Assembly: GCA_910592205.1 (NCBI GenBank)
Contig: CAJVPJ010000114.1
Span: 1-43,546 of the forward strand
DNA from: Paraglomus occultum
Lineage: Eukaryota; Glomeromycota; Glomeromycetes; Paraglomerales; Paraglomeraceae
Length of the DNA stretch: 43,546 nucleotides
Reading direction: 5' to 3'
Within the stretch, counting starts at the first letter, position 1, and every line of letters starts with the position of its first letter. Of the stretch, positions 33,280-42,978 are shown in pieces. The notes under the pieces were generated by a model. That model had not been told where the DNA came from, did no database searches, and saw nothing but the letters and a program-made list of their open reading frames with translations. The translations under genes were made by a program, and so were the position numbers.

Positions 33280-36200
33280 ATGGATGCGCTGAAAGATATC
33301 CCAGAGTTTTTCGAAACTCGACTAGACGAATCTCTGGAGGCACGAAGAGAGGGATTGGGTAACTGAAATTTCGTCTGTGTGCTTCTTCCTCCATCTCTTC
33401 GCCTCAGACCCTATAATTTACGAGATCTTTTCGCTGTATTTCTTGTTCTCAACCTAGCCACTTTCCGGGAACTCGGCCCACCAGACTTATGTCACATTAC
33501 AAAAGCTAATGCGAAACCAGGTGTTAAGGAGGTAGAGAATTTATCGACTATGACTTGCACCATGCAACGCTCGTAGGGTCTAAACACTATAAACATGATT
33601 TTATTCTTTCTATGCAAGCTAAATTTTAACATTTAAATAGGTCGGCTCTTATCATTATGTATCTGGTGTCGATGCGTCATCGTCGGCTACGTTGGCAGCG
33701 TACCTTAATTCGCTAACATACGCATTGGTGAGTCAATATATTATTGATTTGAGCATTTTTTTGGTATGCTCTTTTATGTTAAACGCTCGAGCTATTTCAG
33801 GAAGAAGCGCATGCGTGGTTCTCAAAATCATCCGCATGGCGTATTCGTTCGGGCGTGTATTGGTAAGTATGAGATCAATTTATATCAGATCCTATGAAGT
33901 CTTACGATTCACACCAAGACTTTTTTTTTTTATCGCGTAGCTGTTTTAATGCATTTTCGCGAGTGGACGTACGTGTCGAAGTCAAAATTCCTGGAGGGGT
34001 AGAGAGCTACGTAATTGATTTGCGCGGTGAAAGGTGGGAGATAAACGGATGTTTCATAAACCCTGACACTCAATGATTTAACTAACATATGCATTCACGA
34101 AATCTTCTAGACGCGAAGCTACACCTGAGATTTGGCAAGAGACGTACATTTCTGCGATTCTTCGCGCTATATTATATTCAGATGATGCCAATTATCGCTT
34201 GTATGGGATTCGTAAATTGGATCCTATTCCGAACCTGGAAGCCGAGGCACATTTCTTGGAAGCTGCTGAACAGCTGTTTTTCAAAGGTTAGGCAACGTTG
34301 CTTGATTTGCTGTCTAATCTATGTTCAGAACTGTTGGAACGTCAGCAGAGAAATTAGCTAATATGCAAAAAAAATAGCATTCAGCTTTTATTCAACTTAA
34401 TACGACTTGTTCATATTGAAGATTCATCAATTCAACTCAACTGATTGTGTGTCTGTTTCCAATTTTTTTCTAGGATGGCAACTTGGGTCCGATCCCGAAA
34501 TCCAAGTAGCTACCGTTGTCAACAATCATTTGACAGCGGGGATCATAAAGTATTTCAGCGAGAGCTTTAGATACGAGAGAGCTGTTAACCTTTTTGAGAA
34601 ACATATCCTTGCATTACGCGATGATTTTGGAGACAATCACAACAACATTATTATCCTTAACAGCTAACTACTCCTTCTCAAGGAACCGGAAGTAGCGGCA
34701 TTATTGGCAAAGGCTTACATTGGCATGGGTAATGGATGTTCCGATGAGATGAGAAAAGGGATTTTTTGTGTTTTGATAAATAATTGACACTTCGAAATAT
34801 CTTTTAAAAGACGAAGAGATCAAGGCCGTAAACGTTCTGTACGACGCTCTTAAACAAAATTCATTAAGCTATGCTTTACTTCACGTACAAACGGATTTTC
34901 TTCTAAGTAAGGTGAGACTATCTTTAACTATTGATGAACTCTACCTGAATAATACTAATATACGTTTCGCGTAACTAGGGGGCGCTCGACTATGCATTAA
35001 AGCTAGCGAAACAGGCGGTAAACTGCGCACCATCCGAGTTTGTGACCTGGGCCAAGCTGACAGAAGTCTACATTGAGTTGGGTGACTATGAGTCTGTGTG
35101 TCATCAGTTCTAGTGTTTTGTTCGACATTATTGTGTCAGATTTATTCTTTGAGTTTTGTATCTAACTGCTTACATCTACAGGCTTTATTGTCATTGAATT
35201 CATGTCCAATGTTTACTTACAACGAAAGAGACATGCATCGTATGCCAACTCCCGCGAGGTCTCATTTACCCGTCAGAGCTGACATAGCAAACTCAGGGAT
35301 CTTGGGCGACGAAAATATCTATGATAGTGAGGTACGTTGGCAGTCGTATTAGGTATACCTGCTCTATAGAAACAGGAATAACAGATTTAATATTTGACCG
35401 TAATGTTATTAGCTTGATGAAAAGCCCATATTGCTGCCAGCGTCAAATTTGCGGGGAACTTTTGCAAAGGCTTATTTGCTTCTGACACGTCTCGTTCATA
35501 AAGTTGGCTGGGACGCATTATTAAAATGCCGATCATCTGTATTTGTTATGGAGGAAGAATATCGACTGCAGAAGGCTGCTGAGGAAGAGCGTCAAAAACG
35601 AGTTCATAAGAGCATAAGCCAAGCTGCGTTACAAGAAACTGTTAATGGAAACGCCGATCATGAAAAGAGCGACGAGAAAACATCGGTTGTACCAAAAATT
35701 ACTGTTTCGACTGCAAATGAAAACGTAAACAATGATACTGCTGAAAATGAAGGCAACGAGAATAAGTCAGGAGCTAATAAAGAAACACCAGTTCAGACTG
35801 TTACTAAAGCAGCGGTTGAAGACAGCAGCCAAAACAGCCACGGAGAAGCAGAAGCAGAAGCAGAAGCGGAAGCAGAAGCAGAAGCAGAAGCAGAAACAGA
35901 AGTAAAAGGAACAACACAACACGCGGAGACTCGACCAGAAGAAACTGTAGGAAAAACTGATGAAGAAGCTGATGAACAATCTGGTGACTCGGACAAATTG
36001 GAAGATATCAATCTTAGTAATAATGCGAGCACTAGTAACGTCCCGGAATTTAAACCCGAAAAACATGAATTCAGGACGCCGGAACTCGTGAAGCCAAGAC
36101 AGGCGGCAAACGAAGATACATCTGATGCACAAAGTACATATGATGAATCAAAGGTAAGTTTGACACGCACGATGGGGTCTCGATTAATTGTTGTAACAAA

Positions 36201-37203
36201 CGATGACTCACCGAAACATGTACAACTGTTTAAAGGATGATGTATTTTCTTTCAACCACAAGAGACTTTGCGAAAGGTGGTGTATGCGACTGTTTAAACG
36301 TTGAAGTAAATGTTTTGTTATTGTTTATTAACGCTCTAACGTTTGAATACCGTATCATGAAGATGGCTAGACAATTTATTTATGGTACTTTATGAGGTAC
36401 TTTATATTGCTTTTTATATGTTTTGTCGCTGGTTAAGTCTTGTACAGATGCTTATTATCCGAAATCCTCGTATAGGATTTGAGGGTATACACTGGGCGGC
36501 GTTCAGAACTTTCACATTACGAGGCTCACCAATTAACCTACCGTAAAAGCAGTGCAGAATGGGAGATGTATGGTGACTTGGCTGCCCGTTTATATCACGA
36601 GGTAATGTACAAAACATGCTGGTTATTGTGGTCAAAGCTCGAGGAAAATTCAACACGGGATGTTCTGACTACCCGAACTATGAGTTTACCGCGATAACAA
36701 ATAAAACGTAGAGGAATTTGTTCGGTTCTCGAGCTTCGACTATATAAACATACATTTATGCTTGTAACACTCACGGCGGTTTAAATAGGAGGAATCGATA
36801 GACGCATATCAAAGCTGCCTAGATCAGAAGTTCTCTCCTAAAGCATGTCTAAAACTCTTGGAGCATTATGCAGAGAAGGGTGATGTACAAAAGGCACTGG
36901 CGGCAGCTGTTAAATTGACGGTTTACCAAGAGCGTTGGTACCATGAAATTATCGTAAGTCAGAATCAATTTGCTGAAATTTGGTAATGTACATAAAAGTT
37001 TGCTTACTTATTGCCTTGCTAACTTTCTTTGGCAGTATCCTACGGCTATTTCGTGTAATTTAAACAAGCTCATTCGCACGGAGGGACTCGCAATAATGAT
37101 TAATACTCTCTTGGCGATGAATTTGCCCGAAACTGTGCTGAAGCTGGTAGTACGTTACTTTACCTTTGCAGAAAATTTCAAAATACAAGGATACGACTTT
37201 TAA
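33280..37203 (+). CDS. ChAPs family protein (Chs5-Arf1-binding protein; Bch1/Bud7/Chs6 type)
   Basis: Exomer cargo adaptor at the trans-Golgi that delivers selected proteins such as chitin synthase to the surface (family knowledge). Seventeen exons chain in frame to 789 aa: 33280-33358, 33458-33531, 33641-33727, 33801-33862, 33941-34033, 34111-34286, 34474-34610, 34683-34728, 34811-34911, 34979-35095, 35182-35331, 35413-36153, 36263-36276, 36363-36396, 36476-36601, 36789-36953, 37036-37203. Hallmarks: LGPPDLCHITKA, YHYVSGVDASSSATLAAYLN, VEVKIPGGVESYVIDLRG, YRLYGIRKLDPIPN, the TPR-like region, FTYNERDMHRMPTPAR, WLDNLFMVLYEDLRVYTG and ERWYHE. Exon 12 carries an acidic insert of about 190 residues, with a run of alternating Glu and Ala (35847-35899), just before the WLDNLFMVLYE motif. 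Exon 13 is a 14-nt microexon. The intron after 34610 starts GC rather than GT. Confidence 0.93.
35847..35899 (+). repeat. Glu-Ala microsatellite inside the ChAPs gene
   Basis: Hexanucleotide GAAGCA/GAAGCG repeated about eight to nine times in frame, encoding alternating Glu and Ala. Antisense frames are also open over it, but only because of the repeat. Confidence 0.9.
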
Positions 37204-37658
37204 AACTTTGGGAAAGAATAATCATAGACGTATAAAACTATAAACTATTATATACAGTGTCTTTATATCAGCCTTACAATAAATTACGTTAAACTGCTGC
37301 AGCGCCTGGAGCGAACAAGTATGCTAAGCTTGTAACTATTAAAGTCCGCTGTATGCTTCCATCCACGTAACAACGGCAAACAATTAGTCTTAATGTTCAA
37401 TGTCACGCGTCAATAAAGAGAATTCGCCTCGCATTCTCGGCAGAATTGAATAAGTTTTATGAAAACATTTCGCTTGCACTCGTTTGAATAAAAGCCATTT
37501 ATTTCAAACATCGTAACATTTGAATATTCTGTGCCCAAAAAAAGATTAGAAAAGTATATGAAAATACAAACATGACTGTCATTGAGAAGAAATAAAAGTA
37601 CAAATAAATTTCATTGATCAAACAAAGTAAATATTGGATTCATCAGCGTAAATGTTTA
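37204..37658. other. Spacer between convergent ChAPs and CCS genes
   Basis: Non-coding, AT-rich. It should contain both 3' ends; AATAAA-like words occur on both strands. Confidence 0.4.
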
Positions 37659-38670
37659 TCAAATTCGGACATCTTCCCAAAGGGTCGTGCCAGAACATGC
37701 ACAAATCTTCTTGGAATTTTCAAATGCACCAGCGCTACGTGCAATAACGCCAGTAAGCGCACCACGACCACTATTTCCGTCAATCTTGCTCTGCTCGTTT
37801 GATCCTTGTCCAAGATCATCTTCATCGTGAGTTATGACCATAGAGCGTCCTATTACGTCCCCGACCTTTATGCGCCGGCTTTCCACCAACAAATCACCCC
37901 AACCATTTTCGTCGACAATTATGTTTCCCAGATCACCAACATGACCTTGTTCCAAGTCTCCATGTGCGACTCCCTCGGGGTTATAGTGGTCGCCAGTCGA
38001 AGCAACACCATCGGAAATATCTCCAGTTTCATGTATATGAATACCATGGGTTCCGGGTGGTATTCCCTCGACCGTTACGTCGATTAAACAAATATCTTCA
38101 TCGATCTGAATGAATCTAGCAACCCCACGAGGCGGACGTTTAGGTGTCGGTTCATCGTCAGATGCAGGTGTATATGTATAGCCTTCGAAAATACAAACAG
38201 CAGCTCCAGCCTTCCCTACACAAATAACATTTTCGTCAACCTCTAGACAGTAACATCCTGTACGAACACTCGATATTTTATATTATTTACCTTTTAGAGT
38301 ACCTTGACCGCGAACCACAGCCTTTCTGCCAGTATTTCTTATTATCTGAAAGACTTTCGAAGGAGGAGCTAATGATCACCCAGGCATGAGCTAATATCTT
38401 GACTCAATTAACAGTTTTCAATCGAGTACTGACCAGTTCCTTCTACGACAACCCGCTGCTCACTCAGGTCAACGTAGAAACCATCAATGCCTATATAATG
38501 TATTGCAGTTCGTTGTTGACGGTGGTTTACGTCTATGAATTAGTCTCAACAAAATAAGTGACATTACCAGGTATTCCGGCAAGCGCATTTGACACGGCTT
38601 CCACACAGTCATTACAGGTCATTTCGACGGCATATTCTACCTTGAATGGAGTCTTTCCTGCTGTCGTCAT
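37659..38670 (-). CDS. CCS1: Copper chaperone for superoxide dismutase (CCS)
   Basis: Delivers copper to and oxidises Cu,Zn superoxide dismutase in cytosol and mitochondrial intermembrane space. Exons 38670-38568, 38490-38434, 38353-38291, 38215-37659 give 259 aa, the usual size. The three CCS domains are visible: an Atx1-like domain with the MTCNDC copper motif (about residues 16-21); an SOD-like domain with GIHIHETGDISDG, GDHYNPEG and DLGNIIVDENG; and a short C-terminal CxC (KKICACSG). SOD metal ligands are only partly kept, as in other CCS proteins. A Pro/Asp-rich insert (PASDDEPTPKRPPRG) sits at the start of the SOD-like domain, near residue 90. The stop is TGA followed immediately by TAA. 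Introns are short; one donor is GTCAGT. Confidence 0.95.
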
Positions 38671-39278
38671 GTTTTATCGAAACAAAAAAGTTTGTAGTTG
38701 TGAATTTTGCGTAAGAATTTTATCTATTTCTGTAATCACATGATTAATCAATTTTATTTAGTAACTGCACCGAATATCAACAATCATTAAAAATAAAAGA
38801 GGATTAAAATATGGATTGGCCATACTTGCCAGGTAGATGCCCTATGAATAAACGCGTTTTAACGTTAATGAAAAAATAGAAAGAAAACACGACTTGCATA
38901 ATTTTATAATTGGACGCGAAGATTGGTGTTACCAATATCAAAAAACCCCCACTTGTACATATACTACCAATTGGTGTGTTCATCTCAAATTATAGAGATA
39001 TTGAATATTAGAATATGTTCTATTTTTATTTCTCAAAATTGGTAATATTTGTATGTTCTTTTACAGTTCTTTTTCACGTTTTATTTATAGCATTTGCAAG
39101 ACATGTAATTATTACGACAGATATACATGGCATATTCGTATAATTGATACTATTATAGTTGTCATGTCTCAATCAAAAATAATTCCTCTTTAAAGACAAG
39201 ACAATTTTAATTTTGACGTCGAGCGAGGAAAAGACTTTTAATCGCACTCTTTCTATCTAGAGGATGTTCCATAAAGTG
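38671..39278. other. Intergenic stretch upstream of CCS
   Basis: AT-rich, no ORF or repeat that I could support; it should hold the CCS promoter. Confidence 0.4.
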
Positions 39279-39352
39279 GGGCATGCTGCAACAAAACCAG
39301 ACAAAGTGAACATTCTATAAATGAGCGGCTGATTATGATGTGGCTGTAACAC
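39279..39352 (+). repeat. Dispersed repeat R1, copy c (terminus only, inverted)
   Basis: Reverse complement of the R1 terminus at 18270-18336 and 1405-1477. In plus orientation it reads GGGCATGCTGCAACAAAACC, then the CAGACAAAGTGAAC core and a short tail. It abuts the transposon-like fragment at 39353-39460. Confidence 0.7.
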
Positions 39353-39460
39353 AATGTGACTGATGGCAACAGCCGCAGTTGCAACCTGTCTCCAAGAAAC
39401 GGATTGCTTTTTCATATTCGATGGAACCATTGTATTCGTTATTATCCATTAAAGCTAGTG
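39353..39460 (-). pseudogene. Fragment 3 of the transposon-like gene (N-terminal part)
   Basis: Read on minus it matches 43008-43090: an Asn-rich start, GSIEYEKAIRFLETGC and then CNCGCC. Only the first exon-sized piece is present, and the sequence runs straight into R1. It shows the expected FLETGCNCGC motif (Cys-rich, probable metal-binding start of the family). Confidence 0.65.
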
Positions 39461-39509
39461 TACTGTCTTTAGGTTTCAGAAAAATAATTGCAAGTCACAT
39501 ATTTATATA

Positions 39510-39647
39510 ATGGATCTCTTGCAGTTTCTTCGTAATATGGCAAACATTAAGCTTTTCCATAGATCCTTACGTAGAGACAGATCTCGCAAGAGCGTTTGGT
39601 GTCGAACAGCAGAAACTTCATTCCGTTTACGAAATTATATCATTTAA
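39510..39647 (+). CDS. Small basic ORF, 45 aa (doubtful)
   Basis: ATG-initiated, reads MDLLQFLRNMANIKLF and then is Arg-rich. No family is recognised; too short and isolated to be sure it is a gene. Confidence 0.2.
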   Translation: MDLLQFLRNMANIKLFHRSLRRDRSRKSVWCRTAETSFRLRNYII

Positions 39648-40016
39648 ACAGGTGTATTAAGTAATATATGTGTCGCTATGAGTACTTTTAGATAATAATA
39701 GTTACGTTTATATGTTAAATTTACGTGGGTGATGTTAGTATATAAGAAAAGAGTCTAGAACTAGTGCTGTAGTGATATGTTATCTCAATCAAATATCAAT
39801 AAATGATTTATAGTGTCAACGCACAATTACTTGGTTTTGAGTTTGCCAGAACTTTACTGAATATGGTGTTTTCGTTACATTTCGTACCCTTACAAATTAA
39901 GTCTATACGGTACAGTTACCATAAACATGAGTAAGACGTGCTTACTCTGTTGTTACTGCCGTGGCCGAACATTTTTGTGTTACCCGAACAAATTCTTTGC
40001 CATGGGTATTAGATAA

Positions 40017-40397
40017 GCACAAGATCAAGAAGAAAAAAAGCGCGTAAGAGAGTTTTTGTTTACAACCCCTTGCTCCGGAAGTCACGGGACTGCCAAAATT
40101 TTATGGCATAAGTTATACCTTAAAAGTAGCGATCGACATTATCTTGCTTTAGACTATTATGGAAATTTGGCACGCGCTTCGATAATCCATAAGAATTTCC
40201 TCACAAACCATTTTTTTTCGCATGACTGGAAACCCACTACGACTTTTTTCAATGATACCGCGTTAGAAAACTGGACTTGCGTTAATATGATAGAATTTTA
40301 TCATGCGAATTCGGGATTAAAGATTCTACAGAAAATATTGGATTGCATAAAAAAGATCTTCAAAAGGTGGCAGACGAAAATTCTGAATTTGGAATAG
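40017..40397 (+). CDS. Hypothetical exon or degenerate gene
   Basis: Open frame of about 125 codons with no ATG near its start, preceded by a TATTAG acceptor-like site and an upstream ATG at 39927 (MSKTCLLCCYCRGR). It encodes KRVREFLFTTPCSGSHGTAK, then aromatic-rich sequence (LALDYYGNLARASIIHK, HFFSHDWKP). No family is recognised. It may be one exon of a repeat-type gene. Confidence 0.35.
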   Translation, partial: AQDQEEKKRVREFLFTTPCSGSHGTAKILWHKLYLKSSDRHYLALDYYGNLARASIIHKNFLTNHFFSHDWKPTTTFFNDTALENWTCVNMIEFYHANSGLKILQKILDCIKKIFKRWQTKILNLE

Positions 40398-40494
40398 CGC
40401 ACAAAAAAAAAGCCCGAGATATCCTTGACGATTGGAAGGTCTGTGTACATTAGTGAGATAGAGTTGAAAGAACTAAGAGCTTAGTCCAACAGTT

Positions 40495-40590
40495 ATGAAC
40501 TCCTCGTTCGACGCTTAGCGCAAGCTGAGTCTCCTGGCCTCAGTGATGAACTCCTCGTTCGACGCTTAGTGCAAGCTGGGTCTCCTGGTC
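40495..40590 (+). repeat. Tandem duplication, period 51 bp
   Basis: ATGAACTCCTCGTTCGACGC starts at 40495 and again at 40546, and the following 25 bases match with two or three substitutions. It is a recent local duplication in non-coding sequence. Confidence 0.85.
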
Positions 40591-40689
40591 CGAAGGATAG
40601 CTATTAGTTTTGCTTTATATTTTATTAAGAAATTTTATTCTGTAAGTTTGTGTTAATTTGCATTATTTTCTTAAGAATTGGTCTACAGA

Positions 40690-42847
40690 AAGGAAATCCT
40701 CAGCGTTCTAGTGGCGTGAAAATTGAAAGTTTTCAAGTAAAGAAGATGAAGCAGTTCGCAGGAAATTACGCAGGAGATTACGCAACCCAAATCATGGGTA
40801 ATAATATAATTTTGGGAACAAAAAAGGTACGGATGCGTTACGTTTATAAACTTTATATTGAGAAACAGCAAACCAATTATTTGTATTTAATACTTTAGGA
40901 TGATCACGAAGAGTCACTCTTCCCTCATCCACACGTTGTCACTCCCACCCTTCCACCACGAACACCCGAACATCAAACATACCCTTCTGATTCTTTCGTC
41001 TCCCAACCTGCAAGAAATGAAACCAAAATGAATGAACTTAACACAAATAGGCGGGACTCATTGAACTGTACGTTTGATAAATACGTGGATGATGAATGTA
41101 CTGATGAAGACGACGTTTTCGAAGAATTTCAGCTGAGTAATTGGGAGTTTGATGAACCAATGCCAACCTGGCTAAGTAAAGTAATAGAACGACAAAAGTC
41201 TTTGACCTCACAAACAGACCTATCTGCAAGATTCGAATCGTCATTGAAGTTAGTTTTATAGATATAATATATATTGGCCTTTTTATCTTTGACATAATCC
41301 TGATTATTTCTCGCCACAGGAACATATTGATTCAGTGAAGGCTCTAGCGATCGTCGGGCCACGTGTTTGCCTCGATATTGTTCCGCAATCAATACATGCA
41401 TCACAGTTGACGGCAAGTCATCTTGCATATGTTCATTACATCTCAACATCAGGAGAATCTTTATACGTATCTTATCCATCGGAACCCATTCTTGCTGAGG
41501 CTTCAGCACATCTCATGCATCGCATTGCCCGAACGCGTTACTTAAGTCAACTGGTGCATGCGGTGCGTTCAGGTCATGTCGAGGGGGGCTTTCGAGGTGA
41601 ACTAGTGGGTAGACTTCTGGCACTCTTCGCATGGGACAAGGCACAAGGACCACCGAATGCCATAGATGTCCATTTCTCACGGGCTCTTTGTGTCGGTGAA
41701 TATCTCGAACAGTTGATTGCAGGTGGTCGCAAAAAAGTGAAAGAGATTTTGGAAGAAAGTGCTGTTGATTCATCAGTCATGGTCAATTTTCTTTCAGGTG
41801 AAATGTTTTTCACACATTTTGTCCCGCTTCGTTACACACAATCCAGGGTGGATCTGCCGCGTTGCATCAATCGCGGAGCTGCCATTCAATGTAAACGTGG
41901 ACAAACTGGGATCGATCTTATCCTGCCGGTCATCCTACCTCCGAGTTCTAATACAAATAGGCATGCGGAATCACAAAATCTGTTCACAGTAGAGTTTGAT
42001 GATTATTTTTCTCCATCTCTTCGATTCTGCTCTTAAGCTCGGCATTCTCTTTCATAGCCCGCTTTAATTTCGTATTCTCGGCTTTGATCTCTGCATTCTC
42101 CTTTCTAAGCTCGGAAATTGTAGTAATTAGTTGAGAATTTAATTCTTGCAACGAATCGATTTTGGATCGAGATTTAAGCTCTGGTAACATGAATTACCTA
42201 TTGACGAAAATAGAGATGCAAGTCAAAGTGCGACCTCCGTGCAAGATTCTGATACGTACAGTACTGCAAGTGCTTCAAGCGTCAGTACACCTCTGGGGAT
42301 TTTTTCATGGGTGGGTTCAACGGATATTGCAGACCTGGACCAGAGAATCTCGTGTATTCTCATCCAATGTCGGAACTATCAAGATTCTCGCGACACACAA
42401 GAGGTTTATGCACGTCAATCTGTTAGTATGACATACAGTGGGATTACAACAGCACCTTTCTTGACTTTATATCAGCAGTTTGGCGGAGAGGCTTCAATTA
42501 CATCATTAGCGGACAAAGTAGGAGAAGAGGATAAAGGTAAGGAAATTGTTAGCAGCACAAAACCAGCTTCAAAACGCAAATACGAGTCTTTGGAACAGGA
42601 AGAACAACGCAAACAATATCAGATGTCTATTGGTTTGTTTGGCCTGAATAACGAAGTCTATAAGTGCTTTGATGATGATCCCGAAGAAGATAGAATTTTT
42701 GAGTTACTTCAAAAGTTAGCTCAATCGCATCCTGATCCTGTCAAATTCCATGCATCACGCAAGGATAAATATGTAGTTATACGAAACAATCCTTTACAAT
42801 ACCATCCCGATTCTTACATCAAAGCCAATGAAATCTCTTTTTCGTAG
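40690..42847 (+). CDS. Member of an expanded fungal protein family, function unknown
   Basis: At least four exons: about 40692-40826, 40899-about 41178, 41320-about 41988, about 42214-42847. The core (exon 3) reads VCLDIVPQSIHASQLTASHL, SYPSEPILAEASAHLMHRIA, GELVGRLLALFAWDKAQGPP and CINRGAAIQCKRGQTGIDLI; it continues in exon 4 with CILIQCRNYQDSRD. I associate this pattern (pairing ...GTEGIDL.IP... with ...AI.IQ.KN) with large uncharacterised families in basidiomycetes and Glomeromycotina, often near transposons. The N-terminal exons are acidic (VDDECTDEDDVFEEF). The exon 2/3 junction is uncertain (a GTAATA donor fits the phase). Exons 3 and 4 are in different frames; the sequence between them carries an antisense coiled-coil ORF. 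It may be a pseudogene. Confidence 0.55.
41984..42190 (-). CDS. Antisense coiled-coil ORF, 68 aa
   Basis: ATG-initiated frame encoding a clean heptad pattern (ELRKENAEIKAENTKLKR, then AELKSRIEEMEKN). Such Glu/Asn/Lys coiled coils are frequent C-terminal tails in arbuscular mycorrhizal fungal proteins (recollection, not searched). It lies on the opposite strand exactly between exons 3 and 4 of the gene at 40690-42847, which suggests a fragment inserted in reverse orientation. No partner domain was found. Confidence 0.5.
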   Translation of the reverse strand: MLPELKSRSKIDSLQELNSQLITTISELRKENAEIKAENTKLKRAMKENAELKSRIEEMEKNNHQTLL

Positions 42848-42978
42848 TCGTTAGCGAAGACTGTTATAATCGTAAGTTGAATTTTTCCCGCATTAAACAC
42901 AATTGAGATTTGCCTTAATAAGAGTGACGTATAAACACGGTAAATAAAAAGAAGAGTTATACATTAAACAGATCGAAT

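Noticed and set aside
35767-36170. Two long antisense ORFs over the ChAPs acidic insert, rich in Ser/Ala or Phe/Cys
   Set aside because: They follow from the hexanucleotide repeat and low complexity; no splice or family signal.
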